NCBI GenBank assembly: GCA_910583835.1
Contig: CAJTYM010000076.1
Span: 1 to 8,001, forward strand
Length of the DNA stretch: 8,001 bases
Source of the DNA: an uncultured Lachnospiraceae bacterium
Lineage (GTDB): Bacteria > Bacillota > Clostridia > Lachnospirales > Lachnospiraceae
Reading direction: 5' to 3'
Every line of letters begins with the position of its first letter. Positions within the stretch are counted from its first letter, which is position 1. Below the pieces are notes generated by a model, which worked only from the letters and a program-made list of their open reading frames with translations, had not been told where the DNA came from and made no database searches. A program made the translations under genes and the position numbers. Below, piece after piece: positions 1-6,344 of this stretch.

Positions 1-140
1 GCCACCTGGCGGAAATTCTCCGTGCAGCTGGCAAGTTTGATCCGGTATATGCATCTATTTCAGACTTTTGCGTAACTCTCGCTTGGTAAGTTGTCAATTC
101 GCTTCGCTCATAGCTTTTTGCTAAAGCATACGTGGGGAGC
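1..140. other. Window-edge region, no supported gene
   Basis: On the plus strand a frame ends with TAA at 73-75 (last residues roughly YMHLFQTFA), and a second plus frame ends with TAA at 90-92. Either could be the 3' tail of a gene that begins outside the window, and I recognise neither. From 93 to 140 there is no open frame, RNA or strong signal that I can support. The minus strand is also open here, but that frame runs straight through the tRNA remnant and is discounted. Confidence 0.2.
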
Positions 141-159
141 CCACCAGCAGAGCTGGTGG
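141..159. terminator. Short GC-rich hairpin
   Basis: A perfect 8-bp stem (CCACCAGC at 141-148, GCTGGTGG at 152-159) with a 3-nt loop. On the plus strand it is followed by a pyrimidine stretch (TTCTTTC), so it could be a weak intrinsic terminator for whatever reads in from the left edge. It could equally be a short interspersed palindrome of the host genome. Confidence 0.35.
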
Positions 160-177
160 TTCTTTCTACCCAAACGA

Positions 178-211
178 AAAACCGCTGTAATCTTACGATT
201 ACAACGGTTTT
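178..211 (-). terminator. Intrinsic terminator behind the tRNA remnant and LSR
   Basis: The arms AAAACCGCTGTAATC (178-192) and GATTACAACGGTTTT (197-211) pair at 14 of 15 positions around a TTAC loop. Read on the minus strand, the stem ends in a T run (GGTTTTTCGTTT), the classical Rho-independent layout. It lies directly 3' of the tRNA-Ala remnant. It is also the first good stem downstream of the recombinase gene, so it may end that transcript too. Confidence 0.7.
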
Positions 212-231
212 CTTGCACCAATCGGTGCGCA

Positions 232-334
<103 letters not shown>

Positions 335-413
335 TTTTATAATCGGCCATTTTTCTGGAAGGACTTTTGTTGTTGTGGTGGTATATCTCAGCTGAAAGAA
401 TTCCAAGGCCCTC

Positions 414-2042
414 CTATGCTGTCGCTATCGTTACGATATCATCTTCTTGCGCAGTGCTGTCGATTCCGTTGAGGAACTGCTCCACATTGATATTGAGGTC
501 GACCGAGATCTGATAGTCCCGGTATACCGTGACCCGCTTGATGATGTAACCGCAGATCATCTTTTTCGTGGCTATGTCGCTGCTGTCAAAAATCTCTGAC
601 CAGGTGGCGATCCGGTTGAACTCCGCCTCCATCTGCTCAACTTTGGCACTCTCATTTTCCAGCTCCATTGTCAGTTCAGTCATGCGGTGACTGGTATCAA
701 GTACCTTCTGGCGAGTTTCGCTCAGGACTTCGTTCAGTACCTCCATGGGCAGCGCGCTTTTCCCTTGTACTGCTTTCAGTATCTCAGCTTTCAAAGATTC
801 GTACTCCTTGTTGGCCTTTGTGTTTTCTGCCTTGACACGCTGCAGATCGCTGCGCAGGAGTGCCATCTGCTTCTGGCAGGCGCCCCCGATGATCATATCG
901 CTGGAGGTGCATTTCATCTTGTCGAATACCTGATGCAAAATTGTTTCAATTACAGCGTCTAGAATGTGCATCGTATATCCCGTCTGTCCGTCGCACTCTG
1001 CCCGATGGCGGGTCTTGTTATAGCAGACATAGCGGATGCGCTTCTTCTTCACCGGAGTGCCGTCTGCTTGACGGTAGACCTTACCGTTGGTCGTCAGCGT
1101 CAGCCGTCCGCCGCAGTGACCGCAGTACACGTTGCCAGAGAGCAGGGACTGGCCCGTGGTGTTCAGCGGCATCGTCCGGTACTCTTTGTTTGCGTTCGTG
1201 CGCTCAGACATCAAACTCTGCGCCATCTGAAACAGCTCCGGTTTGATGATCTGTAGTTCCTCAAACGGCTCCGAGTAGGTTTCACCGCTGCGCAAAATTC
1301 CCATGTAGAGCGGGTTGTGCAGGATTGCTCCAACGGTAGCGTCATGCCAGGTTTCACCTTTGCGGTTTCGGATACCGTGGTCATTGAGAAAATGGGCCAG
1401 CCGGAATTTTCCATATCCGGAGGAGACGCAGAGATCGAACATCATCCGGATCACCTCAGCCTCCGCATCGTCAATGACCAGTTTGTTGACCTCGCGCTTC
1501 CGTTTGTTCAGGATGCCGCTCTTTTCCAGGCGGTAACCGTAGGGCGTTTTCCCGCCGCGGAAGCGGCCTTCCTCTACCATCTGGCCTAACGCTGTCTTGG
1601 TTCGTATGGAGGTTTTCTGACTCTCGCCGTCGGCCTGCCAGAACCGGATATAATTGGTCAGCCGGTCAGTGTGGGACTCGAAGCGCTGTTCGCCTTCCTG
1701 GACGCTCCAGACGCGGATGCCCTTTCGGACGAACCATTCTACTACGAAAGGGGTTTCATCCGATTTTCGTCCCAGCCGGTCGAACATAAAGACCAGCAGG
1801 ATGTCGAACTTGCCCTGCTCCGCCCGCTTCTTAACCAGCTGGAGCTTGTCACGGTCATCGGCACTGACCTTGTAGCCAGAGACGCCGGTTTCCTGCTCCT
1901 CGCTTACGATGGTCCAGCCCATCTTTTCGGCAAACTCGCGGCAGGCTTTCCGCTGCATGGGGATATCAGCGTGATTGTCCGCATCGTGATCGACCTGCTT
2001 CGTTGTGGAGACTCTGTATAAACATTGAACTCTTTCAGCCAT
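414..2042 (-). CDS. Large serine recombinase (site-specific integrase/transposase), intact
   Basis: A 542-residue serine recombinase that catalyses strand exchange through a 5'-phosphoserine link. Residues 1-150 form the resolvase catalytic domain: nucleophile Ser12 in YRVSTTKQ, with Arg10, Arg64 and the DRLGR motif at 88-92. Residues about 155-290 are the recombinase DNA-binding domain (KTPYGY, then LHNPLYMGI). Residues 300-350 are a zinc ribbon (Cys307, Cys310, Cys340, Cys350). Residues about 390-480 are Lys/Glu-rich and probably coiled coil, as in large serine recombinases. Length and order are normal for the Tn4451 TnpX-like or phage-integrase group, and no frame damage is visible. The ATG at 2042 is preceded by AGAGAGGAC at suitable spacing. 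No excision factor is identified. Its leader and first codons are duplicated at 4483-4737. Ancestrally it followed a DUF6076 gene, which is decayed here. Confidence 0.95.
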   Translation of the reverse strand: MAERVQCLYRVSTTKQVDHDADNHADIPMQRKACREFAEKMGWTIVSEEQETGVSGYKVSADDRDKLQLVKKRAEQGKFDILLVFMFDRLGRKSDETPFVVEWFVRKGIRVWSVQEGEQRFESHTDRLTNYIRFWQADGESQKTSIRTKTALGQMVEEGRFRGGKTPYGYRLEKSGILNKRKREVNKLVIDDAEAEVIRMMFDLCVSSGYGKFRLAHFLNDHGIRNRKGETWHDATVGAILHNPLYMGILRSGETYSEPFEELQIIKPELFQMAQSLMSERTNANKEYRTMPLNTTGQSLLSGNVYCGHCGGRLTLTTNGKVYRQADGTPVKKKRIRYVCYNKTRHRAECDGQTGYTMHILDAVIETILHQVFDKMKCTSSDMIIGGACQKQMALLRSDLQRVKAENTKANKEYESLKAEILKAVQGKSALPMEVLNEVLSETRQKVLDTSHRMTELTMELENESAKVEQMEAEFNRIATWSEIFDSSDIATKKMICGYIIKRVTVYRDYQISVDLNINVEQFLNGIDSTAQEDDIVTIATA

Positions 2043-2045
2043 TTT

Positions 2046-2086
2046 TATCCGTCCTCTCTATAGTCCGTGATGTGAGAGAGCGGATA
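2046..2086 (-). promoter_or_regulatory. Leader hairpin masking the LSR ribosome binding site
   Basis: In the minus-strand transcript, UAUCCG-CUCUCU (2086-2075) can pair with AGAGAG-ga-CGGAUA (2059-2046). This gives two 6-bp helices separated by a 2-nt bulge, with a 15-nt loop. The 3' arm contains the Shine-Dalgarno AGAGAGGA of the LSR, four nucleotides before its ATG. The fold would therefore repress translation until it is opened. The same pairing recurs upstream of the LSR pseudogene (4588-4628) with one arm base changed. The pairing is seen in the sequence; the regulation is inferred. Confidence 0.5.
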
Positions 2087-2134
2087 TTTGATCCTGGTTC
2101 AGTTGTCGAGGTGCAGTGGCTTTTTGCCAGTAAC

Positions 2135-2143
2135 ATTATCTCA
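2135..2143 (-). promoter_or_regulatory. Possible extended -10 promoter for the LSR
   Basis: On the minus strand, TGA-GATAAT (2143-2135) resembles an extended -10 element (TGn followed by a 5/6 match to TATAAT), about 93 nt before the LSR ATG. No convincing -35 is present. The element is identical in the right leader copy (4676-4684). It would let the LSR be expressed apart from the upstream cassette genes. Confidence 0.3.
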
Positions 2144-2225
2144 CATAACGGCCAATATAGCTAGTGAAATAACAGAAAAATAAGAAGAATTTTGAAGGGT
2201 CCGCAGCCCCAAGAGAATACTTGTC

Positions 2226-2367
2226 CTACAGGCTATGATTTCCGGAGTCGCTTGATGAAGTCCTTAAAGGATAGATTGCCTGCCGAACATTCCGCTTTCT
2301 TTTCCTTTGCCTGTCTGCTTCACTCCTACCCGTTTATAATGCAGGTCTTGAATTTGAGCCTTTGCAT
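2226..2367 (-). pseudogene. DUF6076 gene remnant, both ends joined with the middle deleted
   Basis: 2226-2323 corresponds to the last 30 or so codons of the intact DUF6076-type gene (4780-4885), and 2324-2367 to its first codons (5690-5733). About 800 bp of interior are missing at the junction near 2323/2324. The start-codon position (2367) and its distance of 4 nt from the preceding recombinase-like stop (TGA at 2374-2372) are the same as in the intact copy. The original gene order is therefore clear. Substitutions and the deletion make this nonfunctional. Part of the missing interior lies out of order at 2816-2905. Confidence 0.8.
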
Positions 2368-2371
2368 GGTA

Positions 2372-2791
2372 TCAATCCTGCTTTCCGGATGCATCCTGTC
2401 AAAAAGAAATATACCGCATTAGCCGGTCTGTGAGATCACCGCCCCCTATCTCGCCTTCCACAGAACTTCACACAGCAACTTTTTTATTCAAGAACATTCG
2501 GAATCTCTTCAACATTATGGATTAAGCGGTCAAACATGAAGACCAGAAGAATGTCAACATTCTACAAATCAGGCAGTACGCCGAGCTATAGCAATCTTTT
2601 TCCAGTATACTGGGAAACCTCGAGAGAAGTAACGCCAGCTCTCTCAATTTCTCCGACAATATCCCAGCCCATCTTTTGGTCAAACTCCTGGCAGGCTGCT
2701 TGCTGTCTGGCTATTTTGCAACCAACAGTCAGCTTCTTAGAAACTTGCTTCGCAACAGGGCATTTGTAGTAGCAATTAACCTTCTTGAAAT
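2372..2791 (-). pseudogene. Decayed copy of the catalytically dead recombinase-domain gene
   Basis: Aligns along its length with the intact gene at 5738-6169. The start codon is lost (ATG to ATT at 2791-2789), and at least two in-frame TAG codons interrupt it, one directly after GKRLL (about 2586) and one shortly before the VDILLVFMFDRL stretch. Recognisable motifs include CREF-like QEFDQKMGWDIV and FMFDRLIH. The active-site segment reads CYYKCPVAKQ, so the Arg and Ser of an active serine recombinase are already replaced here, as in the intact copy. The region after the lost start still reads open, and it now continues upstream into a displaced DUF6076 fragment. Confidence 0.85.
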
Positions 2792-2815
2792 ATTGATTTT
2801 CCTTCCTTATCTTAT

Positions 2816-2905
2816 AGAGTTCAAAATGCATAAATTGAGGATGAAGCGAAAATGCCGCTCCGTCCATCATCTTATAATATGATACGGTTTTTCTGGGACT
2901 ATTCC
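2816..2905 (-). pseudogene. Displaced internal fragment of the DUF6076 gene
   Basis: Encodes a KTVSYYKMMDGAAFS segment followed by a PQFMHFEL motif, nearly identical to residues about 155-178 of the intact DUF6076-type protein (DNA 5199-5290). In the intact cassette this segment lies downstream of the recombinase-like gene. Here it lies upstream of it, so the left unit has been rearranged as well as mutated. The join at 2816-2820 shares the short sequence AGAGTT with the source. A chimeric open frame (2586-2936) crosses the join, but it has no convincing ribosome binding site and I do not call it a gene. Confidence 0.8.
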
Positions 2906-3522
2906 GTAAATGATTGGTTTCTTCGCTGATATTCAAGTTCTTTCTCTGAAATTTTACCTTGAAGATATAGCTTTTCTATATTTATGTCTTTTTGTATACT
3001 TTCACAAAACAATTCTATGAAGTTTAATCTTGACCGTATCATATTACTTGGCACTTGACCAGCTATTATTGCATCGTGTATACGATTAATACTATGGATA
3101 AAATATGACATTTCAATGTACAAATTTGGCGACATAGTATTTACAACTATATCATTAGTTAATATAATTTCAGAAAATGCCGTATTATGTGTTAACTGCA
3201 ACGCCAATTGGTCTACATCTATTTCGCCTGCTAGATAATCTTCTCTTAATATTTTGCATAGATCATATTCTGTTTGTATTTCTAAGTCAATGCTGTCTAA
3301 CATCTTAATGACTTTTTCTTTGGTTTCCCTCTCTTCTACGGCACTTGTAAAATTAATTGCTAATGTTACACCTAAAATTATTACTAACAACTCTTTTATT
3401 ACATTCCATAATTGCTGGCTCTTTATAAACTCCTTGAAGTTTTTTTGCTTTCCCATTTTATAGAGTATGAATTGGATGTAGAATAGAGCTATTATACCTG
3501 CGCAGGATATGAACATGACCAT
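2899..3522 (-). CDS. Small membrane protein of unknown function, AT-rich gene
   Basis: A 207-residue protein not assigned to a named family. Residues about 3-21 (FISCAGIIALFYIQFILY) form a hydrophobic N-terminal helix. Residues about 44-62 (ELLVIILGVTLAINFTSAV) form a second. A charged, probably helical cytoplasmic region follows (EERETKEKVIKMLDSIDLEI). The second helix plus this region loosely recalls DUF6090-type membrane proteins (VIGILIALQINNW followed by charged residues), a weak resemblance only. I prefer the ATG at 3522 because GAGGTG lies 6 nt upstream; the GTG at 3531 overlaps that site. The gene is far richer in A and T than its neighbours, which points to separate acquisition. Its stop codon (2901-2899) lies inside the displaced DUF6076 fragment, so the original C-terminus may be lost. 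Confidence 0.6.
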   Translation of the reverse strand: MVMFISCAGIIALFYIQFILYKMGKQKNFKEFIKSQQLWNVIKELLVIILGVTLAINFTSAVEERETKEKVIKMLDSIDLEIQTEYDLCKILREDYLAGEIDVDQLALQLTHNTAFSEIILTNDIVVNTMSPNLYIEMSYFIHSINRIHDAIIAGQVPSNMIRSRLNFIELFCESIQKDINIEKLYLQGKISEKELEYQRRNQSFTE

Positions 3523-3561
3523 GCTTTCCACCTCAACTGTTGTGTTTTTGATTAGTGCCTA

Positions 3562-4308
3562 GTAAGCGTCAAATCTCCCTACCCAAGAAAACCCGCTGCT
3601 AGGAAAATCCTCGCCAAGGGGCGAAAAATAATTATGCTTTGTAAGAAGACGGAGCATTGTGAACAGGGACTGCATAGCATCCGGTTGAGCCAGCGCAATC
3701 TCAGCAGCAGATGTTCTGCAGACCACAGCAGCCAGTTGGACATGGTCTGCTGGGACACATGGATGCCCTGCTGTCTCAGTTCCTGTTCCTGCCGGTATAG
3801 GTGAGAACCTATAACAAATTTCTGCACCGCGAGACGTGCCGCTACCACTGGTATGGCAAAACTGTCGGGGCTGAAGCTTGGCTCTTTGACCGCTTTCACC
3901 ACAGGCGTCTCAATATTTTCCTTTTCGCACCTACGGCAGGCATAGGTATAGTACCAGTCCTCCACCACGACCACTTTGGCCGGTTTCAGCTTCAGGTGCC
4001 GACGTGCATCCTTGCCGACTTCAGACATGATTTCCCACATTTCGGACAAACTAACTCCTCTTCTGGCAGACGGTGTTCCACCATATCTACAGGCACATCT
4101 TCGGATAGCTCATCCACAGTGTATGCCGCTTGTGGGCAGCCACGACTACACTGCTGTTATCCTCTTGTGCTACCTGATCTGCATAGACCTCTGTCTCGTT
4201 GGCTAACAGGCTCAGCTGCTCCATGACGTCCTCCAAGGTATGCTCCTAGGGTGCTCCAAACCGCTTTTGCCGGGACAGACGGATTGCCTCTGTCAGCAGT
4301 GCTACCTA
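3562..4308 (-). mobile_element. IS66-family insertion sequence remnant
   Basis: The left boundary begins GTAAGCGTC at 3562. This is the kind of GTAA terminus typical of IS66-family ends, and the transposase remnant reads toward it. Only about 0.75 kb remains of an element usually near 2.5 kb. The accessory genes tnpA and tnpB and the opposite terminal repeat are not found. The 8 bp left of the boundary (AGTGCCTA) would be the target duplication, but with the other end gone this cannot be confirmed. Confidence 0.65.
3700..4308 (-). pseudogene. IS66 transposase (TnpC) pseudogene
   Basis: The first section (4308 to about 4035) encodes an IS66 N-terminal leucine-rich segment and linker: LTEAIRLSRQKRFGAP, VVAAHKRHTVDELSEDVPV, VEHRLPEEE, then the zinc-finger start CPKCG. 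After that the frame shifts by one base (about 4035-4045) and continues SEVGKDARRHLKLKPAKVVV, YTYACRRCE, then LYRQEQELRQQGIHVSQQTM and NWLLWSAEH. An in-frame TAG interrupts the N-terminal part at 4248-4246 (after RFGAP), and another lies near 4305. The catalytic DDE core downstream of NWLLWSAEH is missing; 3562-3700 is unrecognised sequence before the element end. The order of motifs leaves little doubt about the family, and the gene is clearly dead. Confidence 0.85.
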
Positions 4309-4370
4309 GGCCTTGTTTGAAAAGCAGCAGGAATACATCCCCTTCACAATACTGCGCTTTTATCCGATTC

Positions 4371-4584
4371 GCCTTCCGTTTGTTCAGGATGCCTCTCTTT
4401 TCCAGGCGGTAACCGTAGGGCGTTTTCATGTCGCAGAAGCGGCCTTCCTCGACCATCTGGCCCAGAGCCGTGCAAGCGCCCAGCAGGCTTTCCGCTGCAT
4501 GGGGATGTCGGCGTTGTTATCCGCATCGTGATCGACCTGCTTCGTTGTGGAGACTCTGTATAAACATTGAACTCTTTCAGCCAT
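4371..4584 (-). pseudogene. Large serine recombinase pseudogene with internal deletion
   Basis: 4584-4483 encodes the first 34 residues of the LSR almost unchanged, including the catalytic segment YRVSTTKQ with Ser12. 4472-4371 encodes the segment matching LSR residues about 155-186 (MVEEGRF, KTPYGYRLEK, ILNKRK). Roughly 120 codons between them are deleted, with the join near 4473-4482, and everything after residue about 186 is gone. The two parts are not in the same frame. Beyond 4371 the sequence runs into unassigned DNA and then the IS66 remnant. The protein is nonfunctional, but the N-terminal part could serve as a recombination donor for the intact LSR. Confidence 0.9.
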
Positions 4585-4737
4585 TTTTATCCGTCCTCTC
4601 TATAGTCCGTGATGTGAGAGAACGGATATTTGATCCTGATTCAGTTGTCGAGGTGCATTGGCTTCTTCCAGTAACATTATCTCACATAACGACCAATATA
4701 GCTAGTGAAATAGCAGAAAAATAAGAAGAATTTTGAA
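4483..4737. repeat. Direct repeat A, right copy (LSR start plus leader)
   Basis: Second copy of 1941-2196. It keeps the LSR ATG (4584), the Shine-Dalgarno AGAGAGGA, the masking hairpin (4588-4628, with one base changed from AGAGAG to AGAGAA) and the possible extended -10 (4676-4684). Its right edge adjoins the intact DUF6076 gene, so the ancestral order DUF6076 then LSR is preserved here. Confidence 0.9.
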
Positions 4738-4745
4738 ATATTTAA

Positions 4746-4782
4746 TAGCACACGGAAAGGAGAAGGTTCCTCCTGTGCGCTA
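4746..4782 (-). terminator. Imperfect hairpin at the DUF6076 stop codon
   Basis: TAGCACACGGA (4746-4756) pairs imperfectly with TCCTGTGCGCTA (4771-4782), with bulged bases and a purine-rich loop. On the minus strand the stem begins at the DUF6076 stop codon and is followed by AT-rich TTAAATATTTC without a clean T run. It may be a weak or partial terminator that lets some transcription pass to the LSR position. Confidence 0.3.
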
Positions 4783-5733
4783 CAATGCTCGAAGCCACTC
4801 GATAAAGTCCTCGTAGGATATGATGCCTGCTGCACACTCAGCCTTCTTCTCTTTTGCCTGCTTGCTCCACGCATAAAAAGCATCCCGCTCAATTTTTCCG
4901 GCATTGATCCAGGCGAAGCGGCGTTTGTACTCTCTGCGGTATTCATGAAATATTTTATCCTTCTGATTTCTTTCTGACCATGCCCGCACTGGAGCGATTC
5001 TCCTACAGGTGTGTCCATTTTCGTCATAGGGGCGGTAGCAATACATGGCGGTATTGCGTCCGGACATATAAAAGTATCGACCGCAGTTCTTGCAAATTCG
5101 AAACCTGAGTTCTCGCTTGACGCACTCCTGAAGGTGATAGCTGATGAGGCCACAGATTGATTCAGGATACAGGACCTCTGCGAAGGCAGAATCGTCCCAG
5201 AGTTCAAAATGCATAAATTGAGGACGAAACGAAAATGCCGCTCCGTCCATCATCTTATAATATGATACCGCTTTTTCCAGGACAGTTCCATTCCCTCTGT
5301 CATAATCCAGGGCATTGACAAATAGCTCCTTGGCCTGGTGTTGTATACCCTTGAGGACTTTGGGCATATTGCGAACTTTGCATTTCCGCCATTGGCTTTT
5401 CACCACGTTTGCCGACTGCGCCTGTCGGATACGTCCGGTCCAGTCCAAGCGGAAAAGTTCAAAATAAATATGCTGTTGGGCAAGGGCCTCCAGGATATAC
5501 AGAAGCTTGTCCAGGTATTTTGTATCCGCTATATCTGGTAAAGAAATTATACAGTCATTCATTGCTGAAAACAGTTCCGATACTCTGCTCATGTCAATAT
5601 CCATGAAGGATAGCAGGGATTCAGGAAACATTTGAGCGGGCATCTCCGTCATCTGACCGTTTTCGTCAATCGTGGCGAAAGCGTACCGCTCCTGCCCGTC
5701 TATGATGCAGGTCTTGAATTTGATGTTTTGCAT
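4780..5733 (-). CDS. DUF6076-type zinc-binding protein
   Basis: A protein of 317 residues, recognised as DUF6076-like from its C-terminal half. It has a Cys-rich segment with Cys214-x2-Cys217, Cys232 and Cys243 (CKNCGRYF, MYC, TCRR), which probably binds one zinc and resembles CGNR-type fingers. A basic helical tail follows (FHEYRREYKRRF) and the end reads DFIEWLRAL. The N-terminal half has no feature I recognise. I chose the ATG at 5733 because AGCAGGA lies 8 nt upstream; an in-frame ATG at 5760 has its purine stretch touching the codon. The start follows the dead recombinase-domain stop by 4 nt, so the two are probably translationally coupled. The fingers and basic tail suggest nucleic-acid binding, but the function is unknown. 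A deleted, scrambled copy lies at 2226-2367 and 2816-2905. Confidence 0.85.
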   Translation of the reverse strand: MQNIKFKTCIIDGQERYAFATIDENGQMTEMPAQMFPESLLSFMDIDMSRVSELFSAMNDCIISLPDIADTKYLDKLLYILEALAQQHIYFELFRLDWTGRIRQAQSANVVKSQWRKCKVRNMPKVLKGIQHQAKELFVNALDYDRGNGTVLEKAVSYYKMMDGAAFSFRPQFMHFELWDDSAFAEVLYPESICGLISYHLQECVKRELRFRICKNCGRYFYMSGRNTAMYCYRPYDENGHTCRRIAPVRAWSERNQKDKIFHEYRREYKRRFAWINAGKIERDAFYAWSKQAKEKKAECAAGIISYEDFIEWLRAL

Positions 5734-6193
5734 GGTATCAATCCTGCTTTCCGGATGCATCCTGCCAAAAAGAAATATAATGCATTAGCCGGTCTGCGTA
5801 ATCAACGCCTCCCATCTCGCCTTCCATGGCACTCCACACAGCAACATTTTTATGAGCGAAGTATTCAAGAACAGTCGGAATCTGTTCAGCATTATGGATC
5901 AAGCGGTCAAACATGAAGACCAGAAGAATGTCAATATCCTTCAAACCTGGCAGTGCGCCGAGCTGCGGCAATCCTTCGTTGGTATGCTGAGAAACCTCGG
6001 GAGAAGTAACGCCAGATCCCTCAACTTCTCTGACAATATCCCACCCCATCTTTTTGGAGAACTCCCGGCACGCTGCTCGCTGTATAACTATTTCACAATT
6101 AGCCATCGGATTCTGAGAAATTTGCTCCGCAACAGGGCATTCGTAGTAACAATAAACTTTTCTTGACATATTGATTTCCCTTTCTTATCTAAT
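5690..6193. repeat. Direct repeat B, right copy (DUF6076 start plus dead recombinase gene)
   Basis: About 500 bp matching 2324-2817 with many substitutions and small gaps. It covers the first codons of the DUF6076 gene, the whole recombinase-like gene and its ribosome binding site. The match is clearly weaker than that of repeat A. Either the left copy has diverged under relaxed selection, or repeat A has been kept similar by gene conversion. Confidence 0.8.
5738..6169 (-). CDS. Stand-alone serine-recombinase N-terminal domain with active site lost
   Basis: This 143-residue protein aligns without gaps over about 140 residues with the catalytic domain of the LSR at 414-2042 (about 39 percent identity by hand count). 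Shared segments include CREF, MGW.IV, the unbroken ILLVFMFDRL at 81-90, VWS..EGE, DRL and YI.FWQ. The catalytic residues are replaced: Arg10 to Glu, Ser12 to Pro (CYYECPVAEQ), Arg64 to Asn, and Arg92 to His. The protein stops where the DNA-binding part of the LSR begins, so it can neither cleave nor bind DNA in the usual way. It keeps the fold and could dimerise. AAAGGG lies 8 nt before the ATG. The stop is 4 nt before the DUF6076 start. The left relative carries the same replacements, so inactivation is old. A dominant regulator or structural partner of the LSR is plausible but unproven. Confidence 0.85.
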   Translation of the reverse strand: MSRKVYCYYECPVAEQISQNPMANCEIVIQRAACREFSKKMGWDIVREVEGSGVTSPEVSQHTNEGLPQLGALPGLKDIDILLVFMFDRLIHNAEQIPTVLEYFAHKNVAVWSAMEGEMGGVDYADRLMHYISFWQDASGKQD

Positions 6194-6344
6194 AGTCTGT
6201 AAAACCTAAACCTTGATGGCGGGACAAAAATATTTCAGTTTTGGTTTAGCGTTATTAGCTGTGAAACGGCAGCCCATTTTTAGACTTAACTGACTACTAA
6301 AATAAATTGTAAATTGACATTGAAGAGTTGCAGGCAATTTCTGC

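Larger units (their letters stand above)
1941..2196. repeat. Direct repeat A, left copy (LSR start plus leader)
   Basis: About 256 bp covering LSR codons 1-34 and roughly 150 bp of upstream leader. It matches 4483-4737 at nearly every position. The only length change I see is one base near the GGCTTTTTGCC/GGCTTCTTCC stretch, plus scattered substitutions. Within the coding part the two copies are colinear at a constant offset of 2542. They are long and similar enough to act as substrate for homologous recombination. Confidence 0.9.

Noticed and set aside
687..2021. Several plus-strand open frames within the LSR gene
   Set aside because: They are antisense shadows of a clearly conserved gene and have no ribosome binding sites or recognisable domains.
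2586..2936. Chimeric DUF6076/recombinase-like open frame as a real fusion gene
   Set aside because: Its start lies in the membrane-protein gene region, there is no good ribosome binding site, it ends at a nonsense codon inside the recombinase domain, and both parts are decayed duplicates.
4345..4362. Possible second IS66 terminus near TGCGCTTTTA
   Set aside because: It matches the reverse complement of the 3562 end at only about 7 of 11 positions and lacks the exact CGCTTAC ending.
4157..4456. Open frame starting with the LSR-like MVEEGRF
   Set aside because: After about 32 LSR-like residues it runs out of frame through unassigned DNA and the IS66 remnant; it is a by-product of the pseudogene junction.
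6206..6249. Inverted repeat CTAAACC / GGTTTAG between the small ORF and the dead-domain gene
   Set aside because: Only 7 bp with a 30-nt spacer and no T run or operator context; it is likely chance.
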